Assembly (NCBI RefSeq): GCF_000785435.2
Contig: NZ_JTDB02000006.1
Location: 342,908-406,907 of the forward strand
DNA from: Paraburkholderia sacchari
Lineage (GTDB): Bacteria; Pseudomonadota; Gammaproteobacteria; Burkholderiales; Burkholderiaceae
DNA: 64,000 nucleotides
Reading direction: 5' to 3'
This document shows, one piece after another, positions 33,887 through 43,077 of the stretch. The position numbers and the translations under genes were made by a program. The first letter of the stretch is position 1, and the number at the start of each line of letters is the position of its first letter. The notes under the pieces are model-generated. The model saw nothing but the letters and a program-made list of their open reading frames with translations, had not been told where the DNA came from and ran no database searches.

Positions 33887-34972
33887 ATGAAGAGACACCA
33901 CATTGCTGCACTGCTGACGCTCCAGTCGCTGGGCGCAGGCGCTTTCGCCCAGTCATCGGTAACGATCTATGGCAGTGTCGATAATGGCATTAGCTACATC
34001 AACAATATCGGCGGCAAGTCCGTGGTGAAAATGGCGGACGGCATCAACAAGTCGAACGCGCTTGGCTTCCTCGGAACCGAGGACCTCGGTGGCGGCCTGC
34101 ACGCGGTGTTCAAACTTGAAAACGGCTTTTCCCTGAACACTGGCGCGCTCGGCCAGGGCCTGATTTTTGGCAAGCAGGCGTATGTCGGTCTCGGAAAAAC
34201 GGGCGTTGGCGATGTGCTTCTCGGCCGCCAGTACGACTACACGCTGCAGCTCGAAAAATACATGGTGCCGTACCTGAACACTGGGATCATGCTTTTCCAG
34301 AATGCAGACCTTGATCGTGCATCCGGTGAGCGGCTCAACAATGCGGTGCAGTTCAACAGCGCAAGCTTCGGAGGCCTGATCTTCGGCGCCATGTATTCAT
34401 TCGGACAGAATGCCGGAACGTCCTCGACGAACATCGGGCGCGCCTATAGCGCAAATGTTCAGTATAGCTACGGCCCATTTCAGGCTGGCCTGGTCGTCAC
34501 CGACATCAACAAGGTTCCGGTTCTGGCCGGATCGACGGGCGCGCCGACGTTGCTTGGGCTGCGGATGACGCCGTCGACCGTACTGCTGGTCGACAACCAG
34601 CGCATTCTCGGCGCGGCGGGCATGTACACGTTTGGCAACTGGCGCGCCTCGGCAATCTACACGAACACGAAGCTTCAGCTCAACGGACATTCCACGACTG
34701 ACCAGGTCGTGCATCTGGGCGGCGACTATCATCCGCTGCCGGCTGTCGACCTCTCTGCCAAGGTGTCTTACGACAAACTTGACGAGTCCCACTGGTATTC
34801 GGTCAACCTTGCTGCCACCTACCTCCTGTCGAAGCGCACCGATATCTACCTCGAACTCGCGGGGCAAAAGGCAGGCGGCGCGACCGGCACGGTTGCTTCG
34901 ATCGCCGCGATGGGTGCATCGTCGACAGACAAGCAATTCGTGTCCCGCGTTGGCCTGCGTCACTTCTTCTAA
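33887..34972 (+). CDS. Trimeric outer-membrane porin (Burkholderia type)
   Basis: A 361-residue porin. Signal peptide MKRHHIAALLTLQSLGAGAFA, then QSSVTIYGSVDNGISYINNI, GFLGTEDLGGGLHAVFKLE, KQAYVGLGKTGVGDVLLGRQ and terminal GLRHFF, all family hallmarks. Compared with the porin at 20307 it has shorter loops and a different loop 3 region, so they are not recent duplicates. It closes the LysR/PuuD/DUF2817/MHS cluster and is probably the outer-membrane entry for the same substrate. Confidence 0.92.
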   Translation: MKRHHIAALLTLQSLGAGAFAQSSVTIYGSVDNGISYINNIGGKSVVKMADGINKSNALGFLGTEDLGGGLHAVFKLENGFSLNTGALGQGLIFGKQAYVGLGKTGVGDVLLGRQYDYTLQLEKYMVPYLNTGIMLFQNADLDRASGERLNNAVQFNSASFGGLIFGAMYSFGQNAGTSSTNIGRAYSANVQYSYGPFQAGLVVTDINKVPVLAGSTGAPTLLGLRMTPSTVLLVDNQRILGAAGMYTFGNWRASAIYTNTKLQLNGHSTTDQVVHLGGDYHPLPAVDLSAKVSYDKLDESHWYSVNLAATYLLSKRTDIYLELAGQKAGGATGTVASIAAMGASSTDKQFVSRVGLRHFF

Positions 34973-35130
34973 ATTCTTGCGACCGGTATGCGGAACGCCA
35001 TGCGGACTCTCAAGGCATGAACGTCCAAAAGACCCTGGACGCTGCCGTTCGAGATCACGCGCCTCCGGCCGTAATGGCCATTCAAGCGGCCGCACCATTC
35101 AAAGAACGGACCTTCGCGCCGTCTTGCCCT

Positions 35131-35667
35131 TCAACTCCAGTCGTCCATATCGTGCTTGATGGTATGCCGGTTTGCGATAAGCGTTTCGACGCTCGGCTCG
35201 TTGTTCATCGCGCGTTGAATGGCGAGTTTGGTCGCCTCATAGTTCGTTCGATACATGTCTTTCTTGTCGAGGTTCGTCTCCGTGGCACAGCGCGGATCGA
35301 TCCATACGAGACTGACGATACATAGGTCGTTGGCCTGGTCTTTTGGCAAGATGCCCTCGATCAGGCAATCGACTACCGCATCCGCCGTAGCCGATTGCAC
35401 GACGCCACCGAATAGTTCGATGGTCGCCATGTCCCTGAGCGTCACCTTGGGAACGACAATCGTAGCCGGGCGCACCATCTGATTGCAGGCGCGGATCGCA
35501 AACATGGCTGTGTGTCCCTTGCTCTGAGCCATCATGTTGGCGAAGGCATGACCGACGGGGCCGTCGACACGCCCGATCAGAATTTCGGGCATGGCGTCAG
35601 TCACCTGGCCTGGCGCTGCGAAGACAGTGGCTTCACCAGCACGGAACGTCAAATCGAGACTCGTCAT
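35131..35667 (-). CDS. Formaldehyde-activating enzyme (Fae) homologue
   Basis: A 178-residue Fae-family protein. Matching blocks: GEATVFAAPGQV, IGRVDGPVGHAFANMM, KVTLRDMATIELFGG, GILPKDQANDLCIVSLVWI, and NYEATKLAIQRAMNNEP near the end. Classical Fae couples formaldehyde to tetrahydromethanopterin and uses a His in the motif VAHIDLIIG; here the aligned segment is AMPEILIG, so the His appears replaced by Met. That puts it among Fae-like paralogues whose activity is unproven. ATG 35667 is preferred to the TTG one codon earlier. Divergent from a cytochrome c gene, a pairing suggesting a link with one-carbon oxidation. Confidence 0.83.
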   Translation of the reverse strand: MTSLDLTFRAGEATVFAAPGQVTDAMPEILIGRVDGPVGHAFANMMAQSKGHTAMFAIRACNQMVRPATIVVPKVTLRDMATIELFGGVVQSATADAVVDCLIEGILPKDQANDLCIVSLVWIDPRCATETNLDKKDMYRTNYEATKLAIQRAMNNEPSVETLIANRHTIKHDMDDWS

Positions 35668-35889
35668 CAATTTTCCCTACAGTTGGACATAGTGAATTTT
35701 CAGCATGCAAGGACGATGCCACTCGATTCGATGCGGTTGAGCGTGCATAGCGATGCGCAATATGTATCGTCTTCGTGACAAAGTGACAAACATGGATCCA
35801 CAACCAGCGCTCGATCCTACCGTTTGCTACCAGGCGATTAAGATTGCGTTTTGGATTTGCCGCCGGCAACAACAATGCACGGAGGACAC

Positions 35890-36726
35890 ATGTTGAAAAG
35901 CGTGTTGTTTGCAGTTGTGCTGCTAACGCTTGGCGTGATCGGGCGTTGTGCGGCTGCGCAGCCCATGATCGAACTGACAATAGGCGGCAAGACCCAGTCG
36001 TTTAGCCAAGGAGCGTTGCTGGCGCGTCCGGATGCTGCCGAGATTCACGTTCCGCGAGATGTCGCCTACGGTACTTCGATGACTTACCACGCGGTGCCGC
36101 TGGCCGACCTGCTCGACAGTACGGCGTTACCTGCGAACAGTGTGCTCGAGGCACGCGCGACCGACGGCTTCGCTGCGCAACTGCCGATGGACCTCGTGCG
36201 CAGCCGTGATCCTGCGACAGCCGTCGCATGGCTCGCGGTCGAGGACCCGGCGCAGCCATGGCCGAAGTTGCCGGGCAAGCCGGTCAGCGCGGGACCGTTC
36301 TATCTGGTCTGGGTCGGCAGGGAAGCGGCATCCGTGCGCAGCGAACAGTGGCCTTACCAGATCGCGCAACTTGCCACGCAACCCTCTCCATCCGCGCGCT
36401 GGCCGATGCTCGCCGTCGACCCGGCATTGCCGGCGACCGATCCGATCCGCGCCGGCCAAAGCCTGTTCATCACTCAGTGTCTCGCGTGTCATCGGCTCAA
36501 CCACGCGGGCAGCGCAGACACCGGCCCCGACCTGAACGTGCCGATGAATCCGGTCGAGTACTTCCAGCCAGCTGCATTGCGCCGCTACATTCGCAATCCA
36601 GCATCGGTTCGAAACTGGCCCGGCCGGACCATGCCCGCTTTCTCGCAGGACCAGTTGAGCGATCGCGAGATCGATCTGATCGTCGCTTATCTTGCATACA
36701 TGGCGCACCGGAAGGCTGAACGGTAA
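35890..36726 (+). CDS. Secreted monohaem cytochrome c with N-terminal oxidoreductase-like domain
   Basis: A 278-residue periplasmic protein. After a signal peptide (MLKSVLFAVVLLTLGVIG), residues 25-165 resemble the small beta-rich domain of molybdopterin-oxidoreductase partner proteins. Residues 185-275 are a class I cytochrome c: haem motif CLACH at 197-201, axial Met in RTMPAFSQDQ near 248 and the final helix EIDLIVAYLAYMA. Ribosome site GGAGG directly precedes ATG 35890. It is divergent from the Fae-like gene (222 bp), and may pass electrons from a periplasmic dehydrogenase that is not in this window. Confidence 0.85.
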   Translation: MLKSVLFAVVLLTLGVIGRCAAAQPMIELTIGGKTQSFSQGALLARPDAAEIHVPRDVAYGTSMTYHAVPLADLLDSTALPANSVLEARATDGFAAQLPMDLVRSRDPATAVAWLAVEDPAQPWPKLPGKPVSAGPFYLVWVGREAASVRSEQWPYQIAQLATQPSPSARWPMLAVDPALPATDPIRAGQSLFITQCLACHRLNHAGSADTGPDLNVPMNPVEYFQPAALRRYIRNPASVRNWPGRTMPAFSQDQLSDREIDLIVAYLAYMAHRKAER

Positions 36727-36901
36727 GGCATAGCTTCCATTGCAATCCAACGCCATCTTCCGAAGCGATTGCAGTGCTGGAGACAAACTGTGTCAAACGC
36801 AAGTACCAGCAACGTGCGGCGCAGTGGTTTGGTGTCTCTGTCAGCCCAGATGGCCAAGTCCAGTTCGGCGTCTGGACCTCCCATGGGAAACCTCTGATGA
36901 A

Positions 36902-37054
36902 ATGGAGCGGCTCACAGCTGATATGAAGCCGGCATCTAAAGTGCGCGATGCTTTGGCGCAATATTCACGTAAAGTCAGTCGTCAGAAATTCGGTCGGAAC
37001 GACCCGTGCCACTGCGGCAGTGGGCGCAAGTACAAGAAGTGCTGCTTGAGCTAG
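36902..37054 (+). CDS. SEC-C motif mini-protein
   Basis: A 50-residue frame from ATG 36902 ending in RNDPCHCGSGRKYKKCC, a perfect SEC-C zinc-binding motif as found at the end of SecA and YecA. Upstream, another frame (about 36774-36926) reads AAQWFGVSVSPDGQVQFGVW and ends inside this one. The pair may therefore be a single gene split by a frameshift, or two overlapping small genes. No ribosome site is evident at 36902. Zinc binding is very likely; the role is unknown. Confidence 0.5.
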   Translation: MERLTADMKPASKVRDALAQYSRKVSRQKFGRNDPCHCGSGRKYKKCCLS

Positions 37055-37466
37055 CCCGGAGCGTCGGGTTATGCGCCGTTGCCTATCTCAGCCCATCAAC
37101 GTAGTTCTCGACGAGGGGGAAGTCACGACTTGGAGGATGACAACAAGCTGGCCCGCACGGTGAATAGCATCGCGCCTTAAAGGGAGGCTTGCAAAGCAGA
37201 CGTTGCTCAACGAAACGGAATGACCGCATCGGTTCGGTTTATATCTTTCGCGTATGTGCGGCGTCGCACACTGTGTCCAGCAAGTTTCGGCCGTGATCCA
37301 TTGAGTTAGCCTAGTATTGGGGTCTCGTGGCTTAGCCCGACGGCATTGACGATGCGAAGAATCCATGCCGGCAAATGGGCGACGACCTGCCGCGGTGTCG
37401 GGGCTCCCACCTCGCAGAGATGGCGTGCCACGAGTCGGCATCGCCAACCTCGAAGGGACATTCGCC
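37055..37466. other. 412-bp intergenic stretch, no recognised gene
   Basis: A frame of 126 codons on the minus strand has no ribosome site and no recognisable motif. The right end carries the ribosome site GAAGGGA for the DUF3303 gene. Confidence 0.4.
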
Positions 37467-37751
37467 ATGAAATTTATTATTCAATGGAGCGGTGAGCCGG
37501 CAATGCAGCAGGCTGCGATTGAGCGCTTCATGAAAACAGGTGGTCGGCCACCTGACAACATCACGATGTTGGGACGCTGGCATGCAGGGGGCGAGTTTAG
37601 GGGCGTTGCAATCGTTGAAGCGCCGGACGCCAGCGCGGTCGCGGCGATGGTGATGGAATGGAGTGACATTTTCACTTTCAGAATAGCGCCCGCACTAACT
37701 GACGAAGAGCTCGGCGCTGTTATTGGTGCTCGACAGGGGGCGGCAAACTAA
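37467..37751 (+). CDS. DUF3303-like small protein
   Basis: A 94-residue protein beginning MKFIIQWSGEP, with a helix AAIERFMKTGGR, MLGRWHAGGEFRGVAIVE, DASAVAAMVMEWSDIFTF and a C-terminal acidic helix. This is the ferredoxin-like layout of the DUF3303/dimeric alpha-beta-barrel family; function unknown. Start ATG 37467 has GAAGGGA eight bases upstream, whereas the open frame extends back to 37365 without coding character. It stands alone on the plus strand. Confidence 0.7.
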   Translation: MKFIIQWSGEPAMQQAAIERFMKTGGRPPDNITMLGRWHAGGEFRGVAIVEAPDASAVAAMVMEWSDIFTFRIAPALTDEELGAVIGARQGAAN

Positions 37752-38092
37752 AAATCCGCAAGTGTCGGATGGCTGGACCTGAAGCGCGTCGGGGGGCGCG
37801 CTCAGGATATGTTCATGTCATGCCTTGCCGTCGATCGGATGTATCGGTGCCTGGAGGTCATCCATGGAAACCCGTAAAGCGACGGCATACCCGGCGATGT
37901 TTGCAAGGCAGTCGGGCGCTTACGACTGGTAGATTTCCAACATCTGATCTCACTTGTGGCATCGCGCCAGCTGTGGCTCGACGACGTCGAACTGATGTCG
38001 TGCCCGTGCCGCGCGGCCGACTTAAGCCATGAGCCGCATTCGGACTCGATGCATGTATGGGTTGAGTCAGCCGATTTAGATGGGGCGGAGCC
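37752..38092. other. 341-bp intergenic stretch, no recognised gene
   Basis: Short frames on both strands are unsupported. A GC-rich inverted repeat GCGCG-TCGGGGG-CGCGC shortly after the DUF3303 stop may slow transcription. The promoter of the solute-binding-protein gene should be at the right end. Confidence 0.35.
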
Positions 38093-38890
38093 GTGACTAC
38101 CCACAAGCTGAGGGTTCGCACACTCGCGTTCTGCGTGGCCCTCGCGTTACTGGGCTGCGGCGCGGCATTGGCAGACGAAGTCAAGGTCATGATGTCGGGT
38201 TGGTTTACGCCTGCGTATCGCGAACTGGGCACGCAATTCGAAGAGGCGACCGGCCGTACACTTGTTACCGTCTGGGGGCCGGCCGTGGGCACCGCTGTTA
38301 ATGCCATTCCCGTGCGGCTCGCGCGTGGCGAGTGGGCAGACGTCCTGATCGTGGTCAGCTATGCGCTCGACGATCAGATTAAAGCCGGCACGGTGGTGCC
38401 TGGCAGCAAGGTGGACTTCGCACGCGCACCAATCGGCGTGGCGGTTCGCGAGGGTGCGCCGATACCAGATATCAGCTCTGCCGACGCATTGCGCCGCACA
38501 CTGCTTGCAGCGAAGTCGATCGTCTATCCGGACAGCGCGACTGGAGTTTATATCGGCAGCGAACTGTTCTCGCGTCTCGGCATTGAGGGGCGTCTGAAGA
38601 GCAAGAGCCGCATGGTTCCGGACGAGCGGGTCGCCGCTGCCGTCGCGAACGGCGAAGCCGAACTCGGGCTCCAGCAGGTCGTGGCACTGTTGCCGGTGAA
38701 GGGGGTGACGGTGGTCGGCAGTTTGCCCGCGGAAGTACAAAGCTACACGGTGTTCTCCGGGGGCATCGCCACCGCTGCGAAAAATCCAGTCGGCGCGGAG
38801 GCGCTGATCCGTTTTCTGTCGTCGCCGGAGGCAGCGCCGGCGATTGCGAGGAGCGGGCTCGAACCGCTCAAAGCGGCGCCCGCGAACTGA
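38093..38890 (+). CDS. ModA-like periplasmic substrate-binding protein
   Basis: A 265-residue binding protein of the molybdate/extracellular type II fold: signal peptide LRVRTLAFCVALALLGCGAALA, then VKVMMSGWFTPAYRELGTQF, VRLARGEWADVLIVVSYALD, VYPDSATGVYIGSELFSRLG and VANGEAELGLQQVVALLPV. It starts with GTG at 38093. No ABC permease or ATPase lies nearby, so it is an orphan. Family members of this sub-branch are often annotated as molybdate-binding without proof. Ligand unknown. Confidence 0.78.
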   Translation: MTTHKLRVRTLAFCVALALLGCGAALADEVKVMMSGWFTPAYRELGTQFEEATGRTLVTVWGPAVGTAVNAIPVRLARGEWADVLIVVSYALDDQIKAGTVVPGSKVDFARAPIGVAVREGAPIPDISSADALRRTLLAAKSIVYPDSATGVYIGSELFSRLGIEGRLKSKSRMVPDERVAAAVANGEAELGLQQVVALLPVKGVTVVGSLPAEVQSYTVFSGGIATAAKNPVGAEALIRFLSSPEAAPAIARSGLEPLKAAPAN

Positions 38891-39189
38891 GCCAGGCAGT
38901 AGCGCTGCCGACAAGCCTGCACCGAAGGGGCTGACATCATACGATGGTCATCCTCGCAACGCTTCTCGAGAGTCCCCATATGAAACGTAGGTAAGCGTAC
39001 GGCGATCGCCTACACTTGCTTAGGACCTTCGAGTCCCAGCGTCGTACACCGTTACGCAATGCCAAGGAAACGGGATCCCCTGCTGGCACTCGATTCGCGC
39101 TCGCCCCGCGCACCGCTACCCCCAACGGTGAAACTGCGCGTGGTGCGCCCACTCAGGTCGCGCTAACGAAAAGATCAGCGAGGCAATCG

Positions 39190-40329
39190 ATGAGAGTGAA
39201 CCAGCCAGCGCGCATGGAGTTGCCCGGGCAAGTCGTACTCGTCTTTCAGGGTGGTGGCGCGTTGGGCGCGTATCAGCTTGGTGTCTACCAGGCGATGGAC
39301 GAAGCGGGCATACAGCCGGACTGGGTAATCGGCACCTCCATTGGCGCGATCAACGCGGCCTTGATCGCGGGGAATCCACCGGAGCGCCGTTATCGACGGC
39401 TGGCGGAATTCTGGAACCAGGTGACCGACCAAACCCGCCTGGACGTGCCTGCCGCCTGGCCTGGCTGGGACAAAATCTTTTCAAAGTGGATGATCATCGG
39501 CGGTGGCATCGAGGGATTCTTCCAGCCCAATCCGGCATCCTGGCTCGGGCCGCTCGCCAGGCTCGGCGTGGATCGAGCGTCGTATTACCTGATTGCGCCG
39601 TTGCGCGATACGCTTTGTTCGCTGGTCGACTTCGATCTGCTGAACGCCGGTAATCCGCGACTGACCGTGGGAGCAGTTCACGCCTGCACGGGCGCGATGC
39701 GCTACTTCGACTCGCGCGACCAACGGCTGAATGCCTCGCACATCATGAGCTCGGGCGCGCTGCCGCCCGCGTTCCCGGCCGTGCGGATAGACGGAGAACC
39801 GTATTGGGACGGCGGCGTCTATTCCAACACCCCGGTCGAGGTGGTGCTGGATGACAAGCCCCGCAAGAGTTCGGTCATCTTCTCGGTACAGGTGTGGAAC
39901 CCGATCGGCCCTGAGCCGGAAAGCATATGGCAGATCTCGGAGCGGCAAAAGGACATCCAGTACGCCAGTCGCACCGACAGTCACATCGCGCGTCAGCAGC
40001 AGATACACCGTCTGCGCCATGTGATCCGAGAACTGGTTAATCGCTTGCCGGAAGCCGAGCGCACTTCATCTGAAGTCCAGGCGCTTGCCGCCTGGGGGTG
40101 CCAGACCACCATGCGCATGATCAAGCTTGCTGCGCCCCGCCTGGAAGGGGACGACCAGTTGAAGGATATCGATTTCACCCCAGCCGGCATTGCTTCCCGA
40201 CAGCGCGCGGGCTATGAAGCAGCAATGCGGGCCATTGCCGCGCGCCCGTGGGAGGCACCGATGGACCCAGTAGAAGGACTGACCGTCTACAACGCGGACG
40301 AATACATAACGGGTGAAAGACGCGTTTGA
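39190..40329 (+). CDS. Patatin-like phospholipase
   Basis: A 379-residue patatin-domain lipid hydrolase. The oxyanion motif is LVFQGGGALGAYQLGVYQA, the nucleophilic Ser is in WVIGTSIGAINAALIAG, and the dyad Asp is in YWDGGVYSNTPVEVV. A C-terminal extension of about 150 residues (KSSVIFSVQVWNPIGPEPES onward) matches the DUF3734 region found with this subgroup. I start at ATG 39190 with GAGG upstream; the frame is open back to 39016 but that part is low-complexity. A short hairpin follows the stop. No signal peptide, so cytoplasmic or membrane-associated. Confidence 0.88.
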   Translation: MRVNQPARMELPGQVVLVFQGGGALGAYQLGVYQAMDEAGIQPDWVIGTSIGAINAALIAGNPPERRYRRLAEFWNQVTDQTRLDVPAAWPGWDKIFSKWMIIGGGIEGFFQPNPASWLGPLARLGVDRASYYLIAPLRDTLCSLVDFDLLNAGNPRLTVGAVHACTGAMRYFDSRDQRLNASHIMSSGALPPAFPAVRIDGEPYWDGGVYSNTPVEVVLDDKPRKSSVIFSVQVWNPIGPEPESIWQISERQKDIQYASRTDSHIARQQQIHRLRHVIRELVNRLPEAERTSSEVQALAAWGCQTTMRMIKLAAPRLEGDDQLKDIDFTPAGIASRQRAGYEAAMRAIAARPWEAPMDPVEGLTVYNADEYITGERRV

Positions 40330-40330
40330 C

Positions 40331-40346
40331 GCCTGCTTCAGCAGGC
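40331..40346 (+). terminator. Weak hairpin after the patatin gene
   Basis: GCCTGC-TTCA-GCAGGC forms a perfect six-base stem two bases after the stop codon. The following sequence has only a short T-rich part, so terminator function is uncertain. The rest of the gap to 40623 holds nothing I recognise. Confidence 0.35.
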
Positions 40347-40623
40347 TGCTGAGACTCTTCAGGGAAATACCCGTTGCCAGCCATGACGAATGACCGCTTG
40401 CCCGTGCAAGGAGCTGTCGACCTGTCGGTATGTCGACCATAAGCAGGGTATTGAAGCTGGCGAAGACCGCAGCCCCGGTCACCACCTTGCCCTGGATTCC
40501 GGAGAATCCGGAGCTCAGCGACGAAACCCGGACAATTGGGATTGCCTGTTTCGCAGGCCGCCTAACGAACGATCAGGAGCGTTGATCGATTTCTGCTCAT
40601 GTTTAACCCGGAGGTGGTGCCAC

Positions 40624-41550
40624 TCAACTCGTTCTGATCACCCGCCCGACCAACCCGATGAGCCAGTCAAGGCCAGCGTCGCCTTGTTGCGCGGTATTCC
40701 ACAAAGCGCTGACCTGATGCATAGGGGTGCTGAACGGCAACGGACTGACGCGTAGTCCCAAACTGCGGCTCCATGTGCTGGCGATGTAGTCGGGGACCGT
40801 AGCCAGGACGGGATTGTCGCGCGCAATGAAAGGTTGCGCGGCGAAGTACGGGTTGGAGAACGCCACGCGCCGTTGCTTGCCCTGCGTCTCCAGCCACTCG
40901 TCGATGAATCCTCGAGGCTCTCCGTTGAACGACGTGAGCAAATGCGGATACGCTAGAAACTCGCGCATGCTAAGCGCCTTGTCACGCGTCCGTACCAGCT
41001 TTGGGTTGTAGATGCAGACCATGCGCCAGTCCAACAGAGTGCGCTGTTGTTGCCATTGAGCACGATGATTGAAAACGCCTAGTGCGACCTCGATTTCATT
41101 GCGCTCAAACATGCCGGAGACACGGTGGCAGTCCGTATCGAGGGTGATGAGCTTGACGCCCGGTGCCTCAACGGCAAGCGTCTTCAACAAAGATGGAAAT
41201 AACGTTATCGAAATCGACTCAGAAACACCTACCCGGAACGTCCGCGTCGCGTGTTGCGGATCAAACGGTTGTTGAGCCCGCATAGCCTGATGCAGGCCAT
41301 GAAGCAGCATTTCTATCTGCTGCGACAACTCCAGAGCACGCGGCGTCGGCTCCATGCCCACGCGGCTACGCACGAATAATTCGTCGCCGAAAGCGGCGCG
41401 CAGTCGCTTCAGCGCACCGCTCACTGCGGGCTGCCCAAGAAACAAACGTTCCGCAGCACGTGTGACGTGGCGTTCCTGCATGAGGGCACGGAAAACCAGC
41501 AGCAGATTGAGATCGAAGCGGCGAAGATCATGCTCGATGATGGAGGCCAT
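40624..41550 (-). CDS. LysR-family transcriptional regulator
   Basis: A 308-residue LysR protein from ATG 41550 (MASIIEHDLRRFDLNLLLVF). HTH: ALMQERHVTRAAERLFLGQP, AVSGALKRLRAAFGDELFVR. The effector domain reads normally to GLVGRVIRTS, resembling the NodD/LeuO-like branch (DLNLL start, RVGMEPTPRA). The frame remains open upstream to 41886 but has no LysR character there. Its target is unclear: the nearest divergent gene is the VOC protein at 41864, 313 bp away. Confidence 0.88.
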   Translation of the reverse strand: MASIIEHDLRRFDLNLLLVFRALMQERHVTRAAERLFLGQPAVSGALKRLRAAFGDELFVRSRVGMEPTPRALELSQQIEMLLHGLHQAMRAQQPFDPQHATRTFRVGVSESISITLFPSLLKTLAVEAPGVKLITLDTDCHRVSGMFERNEIEVALGVFNHRAQWQQQRTLLDWRMVCIYNPKLVRTRDKALSMREFLAYPHLLTSFNGEPRGFIDEWLETQGKQRRVAFSNPYFAAQPFIARDNPVLATVPDYIASTWSRSLGLRVSPLPFSTPMHQVSALWNTAQQGDAGLDWLIGLVGRVIRTS

Positions 41551-41863
41551 TACGATAAACGATTGGAGTGATAGTTGAGTTCGCATGCACGATAGCACCC
41601 CTGACCGCATCGACGGCGCGAATCTGCTAAAGCGCAATGAGCAGCACGAGCGTAGAACGGTCGTGATACCTGGTGGCTCTTCCGGCACCGCATTGTTAGC
41701 CGTCGGGCGCCTGGCCTGAGCCTGCTCCAAGTGCCAAAGTGCGGTCGGTGTCCGGCTACGCAGACAGTACGAGGACGCCTCATTGAGGCGCCGCTCTTCC
41801 TGTTTCCACTCCTCAGTCAAGTGCCGCGGCAATCCCGCAGCGGCTTCCATCGAAAGGTAAATA

Positions 41864-42277
41864 ATGAGCAAGCAGATCTTCATCAACCTGCCCGTGACGG
41901 ACCTGGAGCGATCAATCGCGTTCTATGAAGCTGTTGGCGCGACCAGGAATTCCGCATTCAGTGACGCTACCGCAGCGTGCATGGTGTTTTCCGATACGAT
42001 TTACGTGATGCTTCTCACACACGACAAGTGGCGCCAATTCACGAACAAGCGGATAGTCGACGCGCACGTCGACGCGCAGGTGCTGCTGTGTCTTTCTGCG
42101 AGTGGCCGCGAAGAGGTGTCAAGCCTGGTCGACAAGGCGACTGATGCCGGCGGTAAGGGAGACCCGACGCCGGTTCAGGACTTCGGCTTCATGTATGGCC
42201 GCAGCTTCGAAGATCCGGACGGTCATATTTGGGAAGTGATATGGATGGACATGAGCGCCGCCCCTCCGCACGGCTAA
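41864..42277 (+). CDS. VOC-family (glyoxalase/bleomycin-resistance-like) protein
   Basis: A 137-residue single VOC unit pair: INLPVTDLERSIAFYEAVGA, then the second half DFGFMYGRSFEDPDGHIWEV with the metal-ligand Glu and the typical DPDGHIWE signature. GAAAGG ribosome site lies upstream of ATG 41864. Such proteins act as dioxygenases, isomerases or binding proteins; no activity can be chosen. It may be the target of the divergent LysR at 40624. Confidence 0.85.
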   Translation: MSKQIFINLPVTDLERSIAFYEAVGATRNSAFSDATAACMVFSDTIYVMLLTHDKWRQFTNKRIVDAHVDAQVLLCLSASGREEVSSLVDKATDAGGKGDPTPVQDFGFMYGRSFEDPDGHIWEVIWMDMSAAPPHG

Positions 42278-42298
42278 ATATTCCTCCCATGCAACAGG

Positions 42299-42337
42299 CA
42301 CGGAGACGCCCCCTTCAGAGTAAAGGCTGTCTCCGTG
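42299..42337. repeat. Long inverted repeat between VOC and cupin genes
   Basis: CACGGAGAC (42299-42307) pairs perfectly with GTCTCCGTG (42329-42337) across a 21-base loop that could pair further. It lies 22 bp after the VOC stop and could terminate or protect both convergent transcripts. The remainder of 42278-42606 holds no recognised gene. Confidence 0.5.
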
Positions 42338-42606
42338 GATCTCCAGGCGGAAGCGGATGCCGCAATGCGACGCGTCGACTGGCCGCTCAGGCAGGGTACG
42401 GACGTTCGAGATTGAAGTGCTGGAAGCGGCGGCAAACGCAACTTAGCACCTACGGTTGGGGGAGCGAGACTGATCTGGGACCGTGTGCCGCTTCGAACGT
42501 CCTATGACGGCTCGATAGCTGCCGGTCATGGCGGCAAGGCGCTTGACGGAATTGGGTCGGCATGACCCATTCACGATCCTGAACACCGCCACCCGCCGCC
42601 CAGATG

Positions 42607-42951
42607 TCAGGCGAAAACGAAGTACTTGCGCACCGTCTCCACCACCTCCCAAGTCCCCTTCATGCCGGGTTCAATCACGAACACATCACCCGCCTTCAGA
42701 TGCACCGGCTCCTCGCCTTCCGGCGTGATGATGCAGTAGCCGTCGAGAAAGTGGCAGAACTCCCATTTCTCGTAGTTCACCTCGAACTTGCCCGGTGTGC
42801 AGATCCAGGTGCCCATGATCTTGCTGCCGTCCTTGGAAAGGTAAGCGTTGAGGTTCACCGTGTGCGGGTCGCCGCCGATGCGCTTCCACTTGGTGGCGTC
42901 AACGACCGGAGTCGGGCAGGTTTCGCGCAAAACGGTAATGAAATCGGACAT
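42607..42951 (-). CDS. Cupin (DUF861-type) protein
   Basis: A 114-residue single-domain cupin: MGTWICTPGKFEVNYEKWEF, CHFLDGYCIITPEGEEPVHL, KAGDVFVIEPGMKGTWEVVE. The layout with W-E-F in the first motif and GDVFVIEPG in the second matches the DUF861/ureidoglycine-aminohydrolase-like branch, whose members are often described as enhancing stress or sugar metabolism without proof. Metal ligands are incomplete in motif 1, where Glu and His are present but the HxH pair is absent. Monocistronic on the minus strand. Confidence 0.8.
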   Translation of the reverse strand: MSDFITVLRETCPTPVVDATKWKRIGGDPHTVNLNAYLSKDGSKIMGTWICTPGKFEVNYEKWEFCHFLDGYCIITPEGEEPVHLKAGDVFVIEPGMKGTWEVVETVRKYFVFA

Positions 42952-43077
42952 GTCAGCTCCAAATGATCGGATAAGAGGTCCATCACCTTAGTTCAAAAGC
43001 GTCATTGGGGCTTGTACGCTTCCGACACCGACTCATCTATTTTCGACACCGACTCCCTTGCCAACCTGAGCAACGGG

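Noticed and set aside
35017..35325. 102-codon plus-strand frame starting MNVQKTLDAAV
   Set aside because: The first 40 residues look plausible, but the rest is antisense to the Fae-like gene and there is no ribosome site.
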